DNA from: Diatrype stigma
Taxonomy: Eukaryota; Ascomycota; Sordariomycetes; Xylariales; Diatrypaceae
Direction of reading: 5' to 3'
DNA: 64,000 nucleotides
Assembly (NCBI GenBank): GCA_022225965.2
Contig: JAKJXP020000015.1
Location: 496,001-560,000 of the forward strand
In this document: in pieces, positions 1 through 10,168 of the stretch
How positions within the stretch are numbered: position 1 is the stretch's first letter
How the letters are laid out: each line of letters opens with the position of its first letter
Program-made: the position numbers and the translations under genes
The notes under the pieces: generated by a model
The model's input: the letters and a program-made list of their open reading frames with translations, nothing else
What the model was told of the DNA's origin: nothing
The model's database searches: none

Positions 1-651
1 ACATACATGCAGTACCTACCTGTAGTACCTACCTGTAGTCTGCCACTCCGCTTGTCTGCCTGTTATGTACAAACTGGCCTGGCAACCACCTCTGCCACCC
101 TGAACAGCCTGACTATCATCCCATCCCATCCCATCCACCACCACTCACGTTGGTGAATTCATCTACACCGGAACCTTCAATTTTCAATGTTTCTGTCTCC
201 CGTCCCTAGCTGTCTACCTACACACCTGCAGACTACCTGCCACGCCCGCATAGGTTCTTGTCAGCGCCGTTCTTGTCAGGAAACAATCGAGACAGCCTTT
301 GGCTGAGCACACTGGACCCAACCTGCCGACGTACTTAGAGTGTAGGTACATCCTCCCTTCATCACGAATATTTCTTTGATCACTGAAGATCACTGGATTA
401 TCCGGCCCGTGTCTCATTGATCGTCGGCTCTTTCGCTGTCGGTTTTCTCTTTTTCTTCTTTGTTCCCGGTAGCATCTTGCTTCTTCAACCTGACCTGTGT
501 ATCAACTCTGTGTATTATCTAACCTCTACAGAGCGGATCCACTGCAACAGATGCAACGGTTGCCACAGAACGACCGGTACTACAGTAATTCCTTGGCGTA
601 TACGTCAAATATAGAAAACTAGCCTGTTCTCTATCACGCACCGTCGTAATC
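1..651. other. Intergenic, upstream of RAD7
   Basis: No gene is supported here. The stretch has short simple repeats (CTACCTGTAG-like units near the left edge, CCCATCC repeats around 120-135) and presumably holds the promoter and 5' UTR of the downstream RAD7 gene. Short open frames show no recognisable protein. Confidence 0.6.
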
Positions 652-2683
652 ATGTCAGTTGCATATTCCCCAGGAACCTGTCCAAGCATTGAATGTGTTG
701 GGATTGACAATCCACCTAGGAGTAACAACAATCGCCAGAATCAGCCGGCTCGATCAATTAGGGGCCCGTAAGTTGGCCTTTGCCGTGGCTCTATCGAATC
801 GGATATATAAAAGCTAACTATTCTTCTTTCGTCCCGAAGTCGGTCGGCTCTTACGGATTTCTTGGCCGTAAGCCTCTTGTATCTTACCAGTACCGCTATC
901 CTCAAGAATACTAACAAAGTCCCTTTAGTCCCAGAACATCTCAGCTTCGCGGATTCGAGCTGATAGGGAGGCTCGACTACGTAATGCCGCTACTGCAAAT
1001 GCTCAGCAGAATGGCGCTGCAACAACTTCATCTGCCACTGCAGCTGATGATGCAGATGCACAATCAGCAGATTCAGATTCTTCTGTTGAGCTAGCGGCGA
1101 CTCGTCGGCGCACACAAGAAAATAAACGGAAGAAGCAGAATGCTGCAATTGAGAAGATCAAGAAGTCTAAGGCCTCCAAAAAGAGAAAGCGTGGAGGAGA
1201 CAACTCAGATGAAGATGACTTGGAAGACGCCATGTTCAACGAGAGGTCTGTTCCTACTCCGGGCCAGACCGAGAACTGCGAGATTTGCAACAAGCGATTT
1301 ACCGTTACTCCTTACTCAAAAGCAGGCCCAAACGGCGGCTTAGTCTGTTCCAAGTGCGCGAAGGAACTCGCCACAGATGGCCCTGCCGCCAAGAAGGGTA
1401 AAAAGAAAACAGGAGCAACGGTCGGTGCTGGTCGCAGAAAGTTTCAGAGCAGCCTTTTGGACGGCCAAATTGGTGCCAAGAACTTACTGACTCTTTGCAT
1501 CGAGATGTTGGCCAATAACATCGATCTTGCTGATGATCTCGGCGACCTCCCTGCTAAGTTGATAGATCGTATCGCCCGAACTCTATCGAAGAAGCGACTG
1601 ATGAACCCTCAAACGCTTGACCTTTTTCTTCGACCTGACGTCGAAGAACTCATGATCTACGATGGTGCACGCCTGCGTGCAGAAGATTATATTCGGATCT
1701 TTTCTATAGCTCACAAGCTTCAGAAGCTAAAAGTACGCAACGCAATTCAGTTCAAGGACGAGGTCATGGAATACCTTATCGGAAGACACATCAACCTGGA
1801 GAGTATCTACCTACACGGTGCCAACCTCCTGGCAGAGGATCGTTGGATAGAGTATCTTGCGGCGAAGGGTCAGCATCTCAAAGCAGTCCAGGTCTACTAT
1901 ACGGACAAGCACTTGAACGACAACGTGGTCGCCGCGCTGAAGGACTCTTGCCCATCACTTACACGTCTGAAGATATGCCACAATCAGGAAGTCTCAGATG
2001 AGGGCATCAAGCTCATCGCCGAGATGAAGAATCTTGAGCGATTAGGCCTACAACTGTTGAAACCAACGGCTACTGAATCCTATGTTCATGTCGTCGAGAG
2101 CATCGGCAACCAACTTCGCACTCTGTCCATCAGAAACGTGCCCGATGCTGATGACCGATTGCTCGACGCGATCCACGAACACTGTACACACTTGACGAAG
2201 CTCCGCATCCAGGACAGCGAGGTTATGACGGATGCCGGATTTGTCCGGTTATTCAAGAATTGGACTACCAAACCACTTACGTTTGTCGACTTTTCGAAAT
2301 GCCGCCATATCGATTCAGTCAAGCCCAGAGAGAACGCTCATCTTGTCGGCCTGTGCTCAAATGGGTTCAAAGCGCTCATGAACCATTCGGGCCGGCACCT
2401 CAGATACCTGAACGTGCATGCTTGCCGTCATATCTCACGAGAAGCGTTCGAAGAGGTCTTCGATCTCGAGAATGAGTATCCGGAGCTAGTGAAGCTTGAG
2501 ATCAGCTTCTGCGAAGAGGTCACTGATCTTATCGTGGGCCGCATCTTCCGCACTTGTCCCCAGCTGAGGGAGCTCAACGTCTTCGGTTGCATGAAGGTGA
2601 AGGACGCAGTCGTTCCCAAGGGCAGAATCCTCATTGGCGTTCCCAACGCTATTGGCATGACTACTGAAGGTGTTGACGATTAG
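652..2683 (+). CDS. RAD7: DNA repair protein Rad7, leucine-rich-repeat subunit of the global-genome NER complex
   Basis: Three exons, 652-767, 840-867 and 929-2683, give 632 residues. The N-terminus reads RSIRGP then RSALTDFLA then SQNISASRIRAD across two introns, which is the conserved Rad7 start. A lysine-rich region follows. Next comes a small zinc-knuckle-like CxxC...CxxC element (C165, C168, C188, C191), then leucine-rich repeats to the C-terminus. By family knowledge, Rad7 works in the nucleus with the Swi2/Snf2 ATPase Rad16 to recognise UV damage in non-transcribed DNA, and is linked to an Elongin C/cullin ubiquitin ligase. Length is slightly above yeast Rad7. The first ATG at 652 is in frame, but a GTCAGT donor inside the start codon joined to the TAG at 717-719 would give the more family-like beginning MSNNNRQ. 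The exact N-terminus is therefore uncertain; identity is secure. Confidence 0.93.
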
Positions 2684-3376
2684 GGCTACTGGCTAGCATC
2701 GTGGTTTCATCATGGCTTTATTAGGGTCTTATATCCCTGGTGTTCTTTCAAGGGGTTTGGAATTCCCGCAGCCCGATACGGGGAAAACTTGTGGCAAAAT
2801 GGCGTCTATGATTTGTGGGCTTGCGTGGTTAGTCTCAAGGGTTCAATTGTCACAATAGCTTTGATCTGCCCATTTTCCGAAAGCTAGATTAACGTCTAGA
2901 CGTGTTGCTATGATCTCATGTCGTGGGATGTTTGACATCGCTAATGATAAAAAATAATTAACTAACTATGATTTTAAAGCCCCTGATAAATCACACTTAA
3001 ATGACAGTCCCTCCTTCAGTTTCTCAGTATCGAATTATTGCTTGATGTCTAAAACATTCGCGGCTCACGTCAATAGATACTTACTGTATCGTATGACGGA
3101 GAACCGGACCTCGGCCGGAGCGGAACCCCACAACGACGATGGTGCAATGCGACGGTCGCTGTAACTCGGCCTCTCCCTCATCCACTTTCAGTCTTCATAT
3201 GTTCAACGAGAAATTCAACCTAGAACAAATCCCTCTCGTTATCCAATCTCCCTGTCGTGTCGTGTTTTATATTGTGTCGTGCTGCATATTGTAAACTCAC
3301 TATATTTACCTGGCCTCCAACCCCCCTTTTCGCTCTCCCTGTCTCAACGTTTAGCTAGCTAGTCAACATTCGAAGC
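2684..3376. other. Intergenic between RAD7 and FMO gene
   Basis: About 690 bp without a supported gene. The left part is the RAD7 3' region. A more AT-rich section lies at about 2940-3060. The right end is a pyrimidine-rich leader just before the FMO start codon. Confidence 0.5.
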
Positions 3377-5233
3377 ATGAGCTTCTCCCCTCCCGGGACC
3401 GCCACTTCCCCCTCCCCAGACCCCAACACTGGCGGCAGCGGCAGCAATGGAAAATTCCACATCCAGAAGATCGCCGTCGTCGGCGCGGGGCCCAGCGGCC
3501 TCGCGGCCGCCAAGCACCTGCTAGCCGTGGGCGCCCCGGCCTTCGCCCGGATCGACGTGTTCGAACAGCAGGCTGAGGTCGGCGGGGTCTGGAACTACAG
3601 CGCGACGCCGCAGCCGGCCCACACCCTTAAGTTGCCGCAGACAGACGCGCACGGCCCGCCGGACCCCCCGGTGATACTGTCATCACCATCGCTCGACGGA
3701 GAAGGCGAGGGGAAGGGAGAGAAAAGGGAAAAGGCAAAAGGGGGAGAAGGAGTGCCGCCGCCGCCGTTATTCCCAAGCCCCATGTACGATGACCTGCACA
3801 CCAATATTCCGCACACGCTCATGCGGTATTCCGACCTCCCGTTTCCCTCTCCGGAGGAGGGAGGAGGACGGAAAGGGAAGGCAAATGGTGGGGGCTGCGC
3901 CATCTTCCCAAGCCGCGAGGTTGTGCAAGGGTACCTCGTCGCCTACGCCCGTGACGTGCGGCACCTCATCCGCTTCTCGACGCAGGTGGTGGACATCACG
4001 CCCGTGCCCCCATCACGCACCACCGACGACGACGCCGAGCGCTGGGCCGTGCAGACCAAAGACCTGCTCACACATACGACGGAAACGTCGACGTACGACG
4101 CCGTGGTCGTCGCGTCGGGCCACTACGCGACGCCGTACATACCGGCGATCGAGGGCCTGGCCGCCTTCGTGGAGGCCCACCGCCACCACCGACCGGGCGG
4201 TACCGTCTCGCATTCTAAGCTGTACCGCACCGCGGAGGCGTACCGGGACAAGAAGGTCCTGGTGGTGGGTAACTCGGCGTCCGGGCTCGACATCGCGTCG
4301 CAGATCCGCGCCGTCGCGCGGAAGCCCGTACTCCTGTCGGTGAGGACGCCGACGGCGCCGGAGGCGCTGAGACATATCGGGGGTGGGGATGGGGAGGGTG
4401 GGGGGGAGGTCGAGGAGGTTCCGGAGATTAGGCGGTTCTTGGTGGAGGGGAGGGGGGTGGAGTTTTGGGGTGGGGAGAAAGGGGGCAGCGGAAAAGGGGA
4501 GGGGGATGAAGGAGAAGAGGCGAGAGGTAGAGTCGAGATGGACATCGACGCCATCCTCTTCTGCACAGGCTACCTCTACACGTTCCCATTCTTCCGGTCG
4601 CTCTCCTCCCCTCCCTCTTCCTCTAACCCCAACGACAACAACCAACCACCACCACAACCCCTCATAACCACCGGCCGCCGCGTCCACAGCCTCGCCCGCC
4701 ACCTCCTGCACACCCACCACCCCACGCTCGCCTTCCCCGGCCTGCCCAGCAAGGTAATCCCGTTCCCGCTAGCCGAGGCCCAGATGGCAGTCGTGGCGCG
4801 TCTGTGGGCGAACCTTTTGCCGCGGCCGACGCGCGCCGAGCTGGCGCGCTGGGCGCGCGAGGACGAGGAGGCCTGGCTCGCCCGTTATCCGGATCCTCAC
4901 GGCGACGAGAAGCAGGGCGGGTTCCACGTGTTCGCCAAGGGAGAGGATGGGCGGTACATCAACGCTATGCACGACTGGGCGATGGGGGCAGAGGGTGGTG
5001 GTGGTGAGCAGGGCAAGGGAAAGGACCCCCCGCACTGGGACGCACATGCCCTCTGGCAGCGCACCATCTATGCCGAGGCTAAGATGCGGTTCGAGGAGAC
5101 GGGCAAGAAGGCCCGGACGCTGGAGGAGCTTGGGTTCCGCTTCGAGCCGGGTGCGGCGGCGGCTGTAGCGGAGGCGGGCGCCGTTGACGCGCTACCGGGT
5201 GATGGTGAGGATGGTTTGGACGTTGCTGGCTAA
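3377..5233 (+). CDS. Flavin-containing monooxygenase (FMO1-like), single exon
   Basis: Intronless frame of 618 residues. The FAD Rossmann motif is VVGAGPSGLAAA (G36, G38, G41), followed by EVGGVW. A second dinucleotide motif, VVGNSASGLDIA, should bind NADPH and is preceded by HSKLYR, the usual FMO context. FCTGY near residue 395 matches the FATGY-type motif. FMOs use NADPH and O2 to oxygenate soft nucleophiles such as thiols, and yeast Fmo1 maintains ER redox balance; the substrate here is unknown. The protein is longer than yeast Fmo1 because of low-complexity insertions: Gly/Glu/Lys-rich at about 105-135 and 160-175, and Gly/Glu-rich at about 335-385. On DNA level the last is an almost pure purine tract (4378-4540). 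No signal peptide or membrane segment is seen. A poly-proline and Ser/Thr/Pro leader precedes the FAD fold. Confidence 0.9.
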   Translation: MSFSPPGTATSPSPDPNTGGSGSNGKFHIQKIAVVGAGPSGLAAAKHLLAVGAPAFARIDVFEQQAEVGGVWNYSATPQPAHTLKLPQTDAHGPPDPPVILSSPSLDGEGEGKGEKREKAKGGEGVPPPPLFPSPMYDDLHTNIPHTLMRYSDLPFPSPEEGGGRKGKANGGGCAIFPSREVVQGYLVAYARDVRHLIRFSTQVVDITPVPPSRTTDDDAERWAVQTKDLLTHTTETSTYDAVVVASGHYATPYIPAIEGLAAFVEAHRHHRPGGTVSHSKLYRTAEAYRDKKVLVVGNSASGLDIASQIRAVARKPVLLSVRTPTAPEALRHIGGGDGEGGGEVEEVPEIRRFLVEGRGVEFWGGEKGGSGKGEGDEGEEARGRVEMDIDAILFCTGYLYTFPFFRSLSSPPSSSNPNDNNQPPPQPLITTGRRVHSLARHLLHTHHPTLAFPGLPSKVIPFPLAEAQMAVVARLWANLLPRPTRAELARWAREDEEAWLARYPDPHGDEKQGGFHVFAKGEDGRYINAMHDWAMGAEGGGGEQGKGKDPPHWDAHALWQRTIYAEAKMRFEETGKKARTLEELGFRFEPGAAAAVAEAGAVDALPGDGEDGLDVAG

Positions 5234-5323
5234 GGATGCGTAGGATAGAGTCAGATAGAAATAGCAGAGCGGTCACTAGAAACTGGAGTGTCAGGGACTT
5301 TCTGCAGGTCTGGTCATATACCC

Positions 5324-5384
<61 letters not shown>

Positions 5385-5744
5385 TGTGTGTGACGACCTG
5401 AGGGACCTGGTAATCTGGCCCTCACATGTTATTTGCTCTGCTCGAAGTTTCCATCAACAATGATATATATTTCACTCATGATATCCTAGATACTAAGCAC
5501 TATTCGTAACCTATCTCCCATAGTCCTCATATATATGTGCTTCATGCAACGTATGTACGTTAACCCATTACAATATCCGCCAACGCCACTGATGCGATCA
5601 GTCAGAACTGCTAACTGTTACTTCCCAAGCCCTACCTACCCACCCATCGAACCGTAAATCATCAATTTCATGCATTCACCAAAGCCGAAACGCGCAGCGC
5701 CTGGCTTGACCCAAACCCAACCGCAGTCCCCACCTCGATTACGA
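5234..5744. other. Intergenic between convergent FMO and lipase genes
   Basis: 3' flanks of two convergent genes. Apart from the dinucleotide microsatellite listed separately nothing is recognised. Confidence 0.5.
5324..5392. repeat. Compound microsatellite (AT)n(TG)n
   Basis: About 14 AT units pass directly into about 20 TG units with one TATG interruption, just after the FMO stop codon. Confidence 0.97.
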
Positions 5745-7037
5745 TCAGCCTTCCGCATCCAACGACGCGACATACTCGATGTCCTGATCAACAAAGTCGT
5801 TAAGCCTCGACAGCAGTTCGTCATCAGTGACGTCCTCAGGCGGCGTCGTCGCCATATCGAACGTGACGTTCGAGGCAACAGCGCCCTCATCCGCAACCAC
5901 CGCCGCCGCTCTCTTGAACGCAATGCCGCCAGAGCCGCAAGCGCTGACATCCTCGAAGTAGTAGCCGTGGGCGTCGGTGTCCAGGCCGAGCGTGCCGCCG
6001 TTGCAGGCGAGGTTCGCGTAGCCCTCGCAGACCTTGGCGTCGGCCGCGGTGTAGTCGGTCGTGTTGCTGCCGCCCGTGTGGAACCAGTACTCGGGGCTCG
6101 TGTGGCGGTAGTTGAGCAGGGCGGGCGGCAGGCGCGGCACGGGGTCGTCCGTGTGCGTGACGCGGTACTCGCCGCCGGCCTGCTCGCTGACGCGCGCCAC
6201 GAAGGCGCGGTTGCCCGCCCGCGGGCTGCCGTACGTGTACAGGTCCAGGTCGCTGTAGCTGCCGCTCTCCCGCACGAAACCCGCGGCGACGGTGCTGACG
6301 GCCCCGCCGAGCGAGTGCCCCGTGAACACGATCCGGTAGGCCGGGTTGGAGGCCTTGGCCGCTGCGACGGCGGCTGTCACCACGTCGGCGACCTCGAGCC
6401 ACGCGGTGGAGAAGCCGGCGTGTAGGAGACAGCCTGCTACTAGGTCGCACGGGACTTGTAGGAAGACAAAACTATTTGGTGGGTATGATGTGAGCTTTGT
6501 TTTGCCTGTGTGTAGGAGGGGAAAGAAGCCCGCTGATAGGGACTTACTCGGTGATCCAGTTCCGGATAGAGCTCGACCCCTTAAAAGAGGCCACGATCAG
6601 CTGGTTTGTGTCGTCCACCGACACAAATCCCTGGATATCCGTAATTTCACCACTAAGTCATATGGTCAGCCATCGCCATATAGAAGAGTATAAAAACAGG
6701 AAGCAAGGAGCTTACCTGAAGGTTGCTACTACGGTAGCACCTGCTGCAGCCACATCCGGGCACGCATTATTGGCACATGTGATGGTAGAACCAACAGGCA
6801 CCTCGGTGTTACAGTACCCGGCTGCGGCATACTGGGCATAGAAGTCGAATGCCTTGACTTCAGCATCGGTGACGGTCACGGCTTCATTGGTAGTCAGTAT
6901 ATAGTTGTAATGGTTTGGAACAATGTACAGACACACGTACCTCGATCACTTATGCTATAAGAGAGTGTCCCGGGAACTGGACTCGCAGTAGCTACGAGGG
7001 CGAGAGAGGAGAGGATGGCATGGCTGAACGACTTCAT
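5745..7037 (-). CDS. Secreted class 3 lipase (alpha/beta hydrolase)
   Basis: Four exons on the minus strand (7037-6941, 6881-6716, 6652-6548, 6471-5745) give 364 residues; all phases close. Residues 1-19 are a signal peptide (MKSFSHAILSSLALVATAS). The middle exon carries IRNWITD, typical of fungal class 3 lipases. The nucleophile elbow is GHSLGG with Ser176. The acid is in THTDDPVPRLPP (D231 or D232), and the likely catalytic His is H291 in DTDAHGYY. Cysteines near 128-152 and 256-300 fit the disulfides of this family. The enzyme should be secreted and hydrolyse ester bonds of triacylglycerols or related esters (the Thermomyces lanuginosus lipase fold, which also includes feruloyl esterases). 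A roughly 50-residue acidic tail after the catalytic domain is longer than usual. It is convergent with the FMO gene. Substrate cannot be told from sequence. Confidence 0.9.
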
Positions 7038-10000
7038 CTTGTGGAAGGAAAATTGGGTGATGCCCACGACAGAGTATATACCACCTGGACGAAAGACACA
7101 AGACAGTCGAGAGGGGGACGGCTTGGCTCTGGAAGCTACTGGATATTATATGCAGACCACGTGGGTGCGGAGGTCTGAACCTACCGGGAGGATACAAGAC
7201 AGAGTGGCCGGGAAGTGGCCGGACACTTACCGTATACACCAAGGATATGCAGAATCTTTATACTTGGTTGCCTGGCTTCGGAGATCTCGGGTGAGCACGA
7301 CACCCCGTTCGGCCGGCTTCATATACTATTGGAGTAGTTCATTGGAATAGTCACTAAACAATCAAGCTCTTTTCTCTCGCATCAGGTCCCTGATCTGGTT
7401 GAGGGGTGTTCCGGTAAGCAGTAAGGGTATCGCCGAGAGTGCCAGCGCCGCCACAAGACTAACAGCTTCACTAGTAGTAGCATAGCAGCCGGGCAGAAAA
7501 TCAGGAGGGCAAATAGCTGGCTGATAAACGGCGGCTTTTGTGCCTGGAAGGGGTTCGCGTTCCTGTCGAGGCTGTCACCTGGCTAGCTAGGCGGAACCGG
7601 CTTTCACTATTATAGCATTATCGTGGTTGATATTGGGGGGCAGATGCTACCCTACATAGTAGGGCATCATGACAAGCTGATTGGCGGGCTGCCCCTTGTT
7701 TGACTACGCAAGTGTGCATGAGACTGTATCGAGGAAGAGCCGGAACATCGCAGCTGGACGAGTTTTAGCACTCGGTGCACGTATTCTAGTACTCGGTGCA
7801 GAAAGGTGTGATCGCTGATTTGCAGCAAATCTTCGTGATATTCGTGATATTCGTAATACAAAACAGCTAAGAAGAAGCAGCTAAGGTTAGGGTTGGAAGT
7901 ACAGGTGGTCTACAGGCAGTCTACAGGTAGTCGGGTGGTCTAGGCACAGCGCCTGAGGGCAAGCCAGCGACTTCGGCCGTCCAGACTGCCGCGCCTCTGC
8001 TGGGATTGGCGGTTCAGGGTGGATACCGCTATAACGTCATAACCTGGGGGAACGAATGACAACCCTAGCATTATGTGCTCCCGTATTCCAGCTATTCAGC
8101 CATTCCCGTCTACAGAGCAGGGACTGCCATTGTTTGTACGCCAGAGAAACTAGCCACGTGAGGCTATGTCATAGTGGTAGGTAAACTACCCAATTAGCGA
8201 TGCAGTGCTGACAGTTGTATACATACCACATACATACTTCGTAGCAGTATCGCGTATAATTTCTACGTCAAGCCTTAGGCCAATTATTGACACCTGAAGC
8301 CCACTTCACGGGATTTATGCGAATTGAACCTTTGGTAGGATGATAGGAATGATACGGGAAGCGTGGGGGCCAATGTCTGCATATACGCATTGCAACCCTC
8401 GAAGATCCCAAGGTTCTTTTTCGGGTTGCAATGCAGGTTGCAATACCGGCACAAGGTGACAGACAGACAGCTTTAGATTTCCCCTTTCTTCCCCCTTTCT
8501 TCCTTTTTGCATCATCCCTCTGCAGTGGGATAGTAAGGGTGTACATACAGTACAATCGGACAACCCGGCATGCAGAATGTCGAGTTGTCGCACCTAATCA
8601 AGGGTGTCGTGTACGCGATGTCGATCTCCAGGAGGCCAAGCAGTTCCAGTGCATAACGCAGCCGAGGAGAAAAAGATCCACCAAATCTTGATGCCCTCTG
8701 AAGATCTCCGGTAGCCTAACGAATCGATGTCCGCCTTAGGCGTAGCTTCGGAGTAGAAGCATTCTTATGTTCTTAGAATCTTATACTAAGCTCCCACTAA
8801 ACAACCTCGAACATCGGCCATCGGCCATCGGGCATCGTGGGCGCTTCGCACGCGGCTACATAGGTAGTATACTACTATCCTATGTAGTCTAATAAGTAAC
8901 TATGTACGAAGTAGCTAAGTATAATCTTGGTCGTGAGGGGTCACGATAGATTCAACCCGCCTCGGTTAGCCCCCGGCACCAAACTGGTCTGCATCTAAAT
9001 TCTCCACGTATTATGTATAGACGACCTGGATGCCCCTATGCCATCAACCAGCCGCAAGCATGAATTGCTGATTTACATATGTAGTACCCTGGTTTAACTC
9101 AGCCTCCCGGATCCTTGCATTGACCCCCTATAGCATCTGAACATACTATAGTACTCTGTAATAAGTGAAGTTCCTCACGAACCTCTTCCCCGCTTCTCCT
9201 CTTTTTACAGTACTCTTTTTACAGTAGCGAAGTTCATGGGGCCTATACACCTAGTATTAATGTAGGTTCTCCCATTTTATAGCCAACAACCTTGCCGCTA
9301 TACAATGTGTTGATGGCCTACAATAGGTATCAACCCCGCAAAGGGGGTCGCAGAGGACTGCATAAGTAGGTAGGTATCTAGGTAGTATATGTATGTATGT
9401 CCGAGCCCCAAAACCGGCTCTGACGTGAGTGATGCCACGATAGTAAACACACAGAAGAACTTAGCAGTGCAAGATAGGTAGGTGGTACGACGTACATATA
9501 CGTGTATACTACATAACGAGGGGACGCTGCGGGCACTTGCACCAAGCGAAGTCTAAACGGCACTGATAGACAATCCAAATCTCATGATCCCGGTCACCAT
9601 GCGGGTTGCGATCTACATAGGAAGGTCCTCTAGTCAGGTCCTCCACTCCTGACCCCATCTCATGCTCCCAGCTTCGTCTCTATCCGAATGCCTGCACACT
9701 TTGCATGCGAAGGAGTCGGCAGACTTATAGCCGTCCCGGAAACCCGCCCAAGCTCGATATGGCTGGCCCTTCCAAGATCTGGCAATGTGACGCCAGATAG
9801 ACTTGCGTCTATAGTAACGATAAACTGAGCATAACTACCTACATAAGTAGGCAATCTGCCAAGTCTGCCCTATAAACCATGGCCCCTGTCGAGGCCGGTG
9901 GGTGACCATCGCAGCGGGAACGGCTTTCCCACTATTTTTCTGGGCAGTGCTCGCATACGCGCTCATCATCTAGTAGTCTATGCATTGATTGATTGTCTCC

Positions 10001-10168
10001 TGAATGGCTCGTGATATGTCTTGGGTTTATTCATTCTAGACGTACCTCCTTGTAGGTAGTGTGTATAAGTAGCGGTGACGCGTAGCTGCTTCACGCGTGT
10101 CTTTTTCCTTTTCCCTTCCTTTCTATCCCAGCCGCTCTTTTCTTTGCTCACCATACGTAATCGTAATT
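7038..10168. other. Gene-free intergenic region between lipase and beta-glucosidase
   Basis: About 3.1 kb with no supported gene on either strand. It contains short degenerate repeats: CTACAGG-type units at about 7899-7935, CATCGGC(C/A)-type units at 8811-8836, and GTAGGTA/CTAGGTA clusters at about 9366-9390. The ends should hold the divergent promoters of two secreted hydrolase genes. Two ACGCGT hexamers lie at 10078-10083 and 10092-10097, about 70-90 bp before the beta-glucosidase ATG. Confidence 0.55.

Noticed and set aside
4013..4720. 235-codon minus-strand frame inside the FMO gene
   Set aside because: Low-complexity, Arg/Val-rich shadow of a GC-rich coding sequence.
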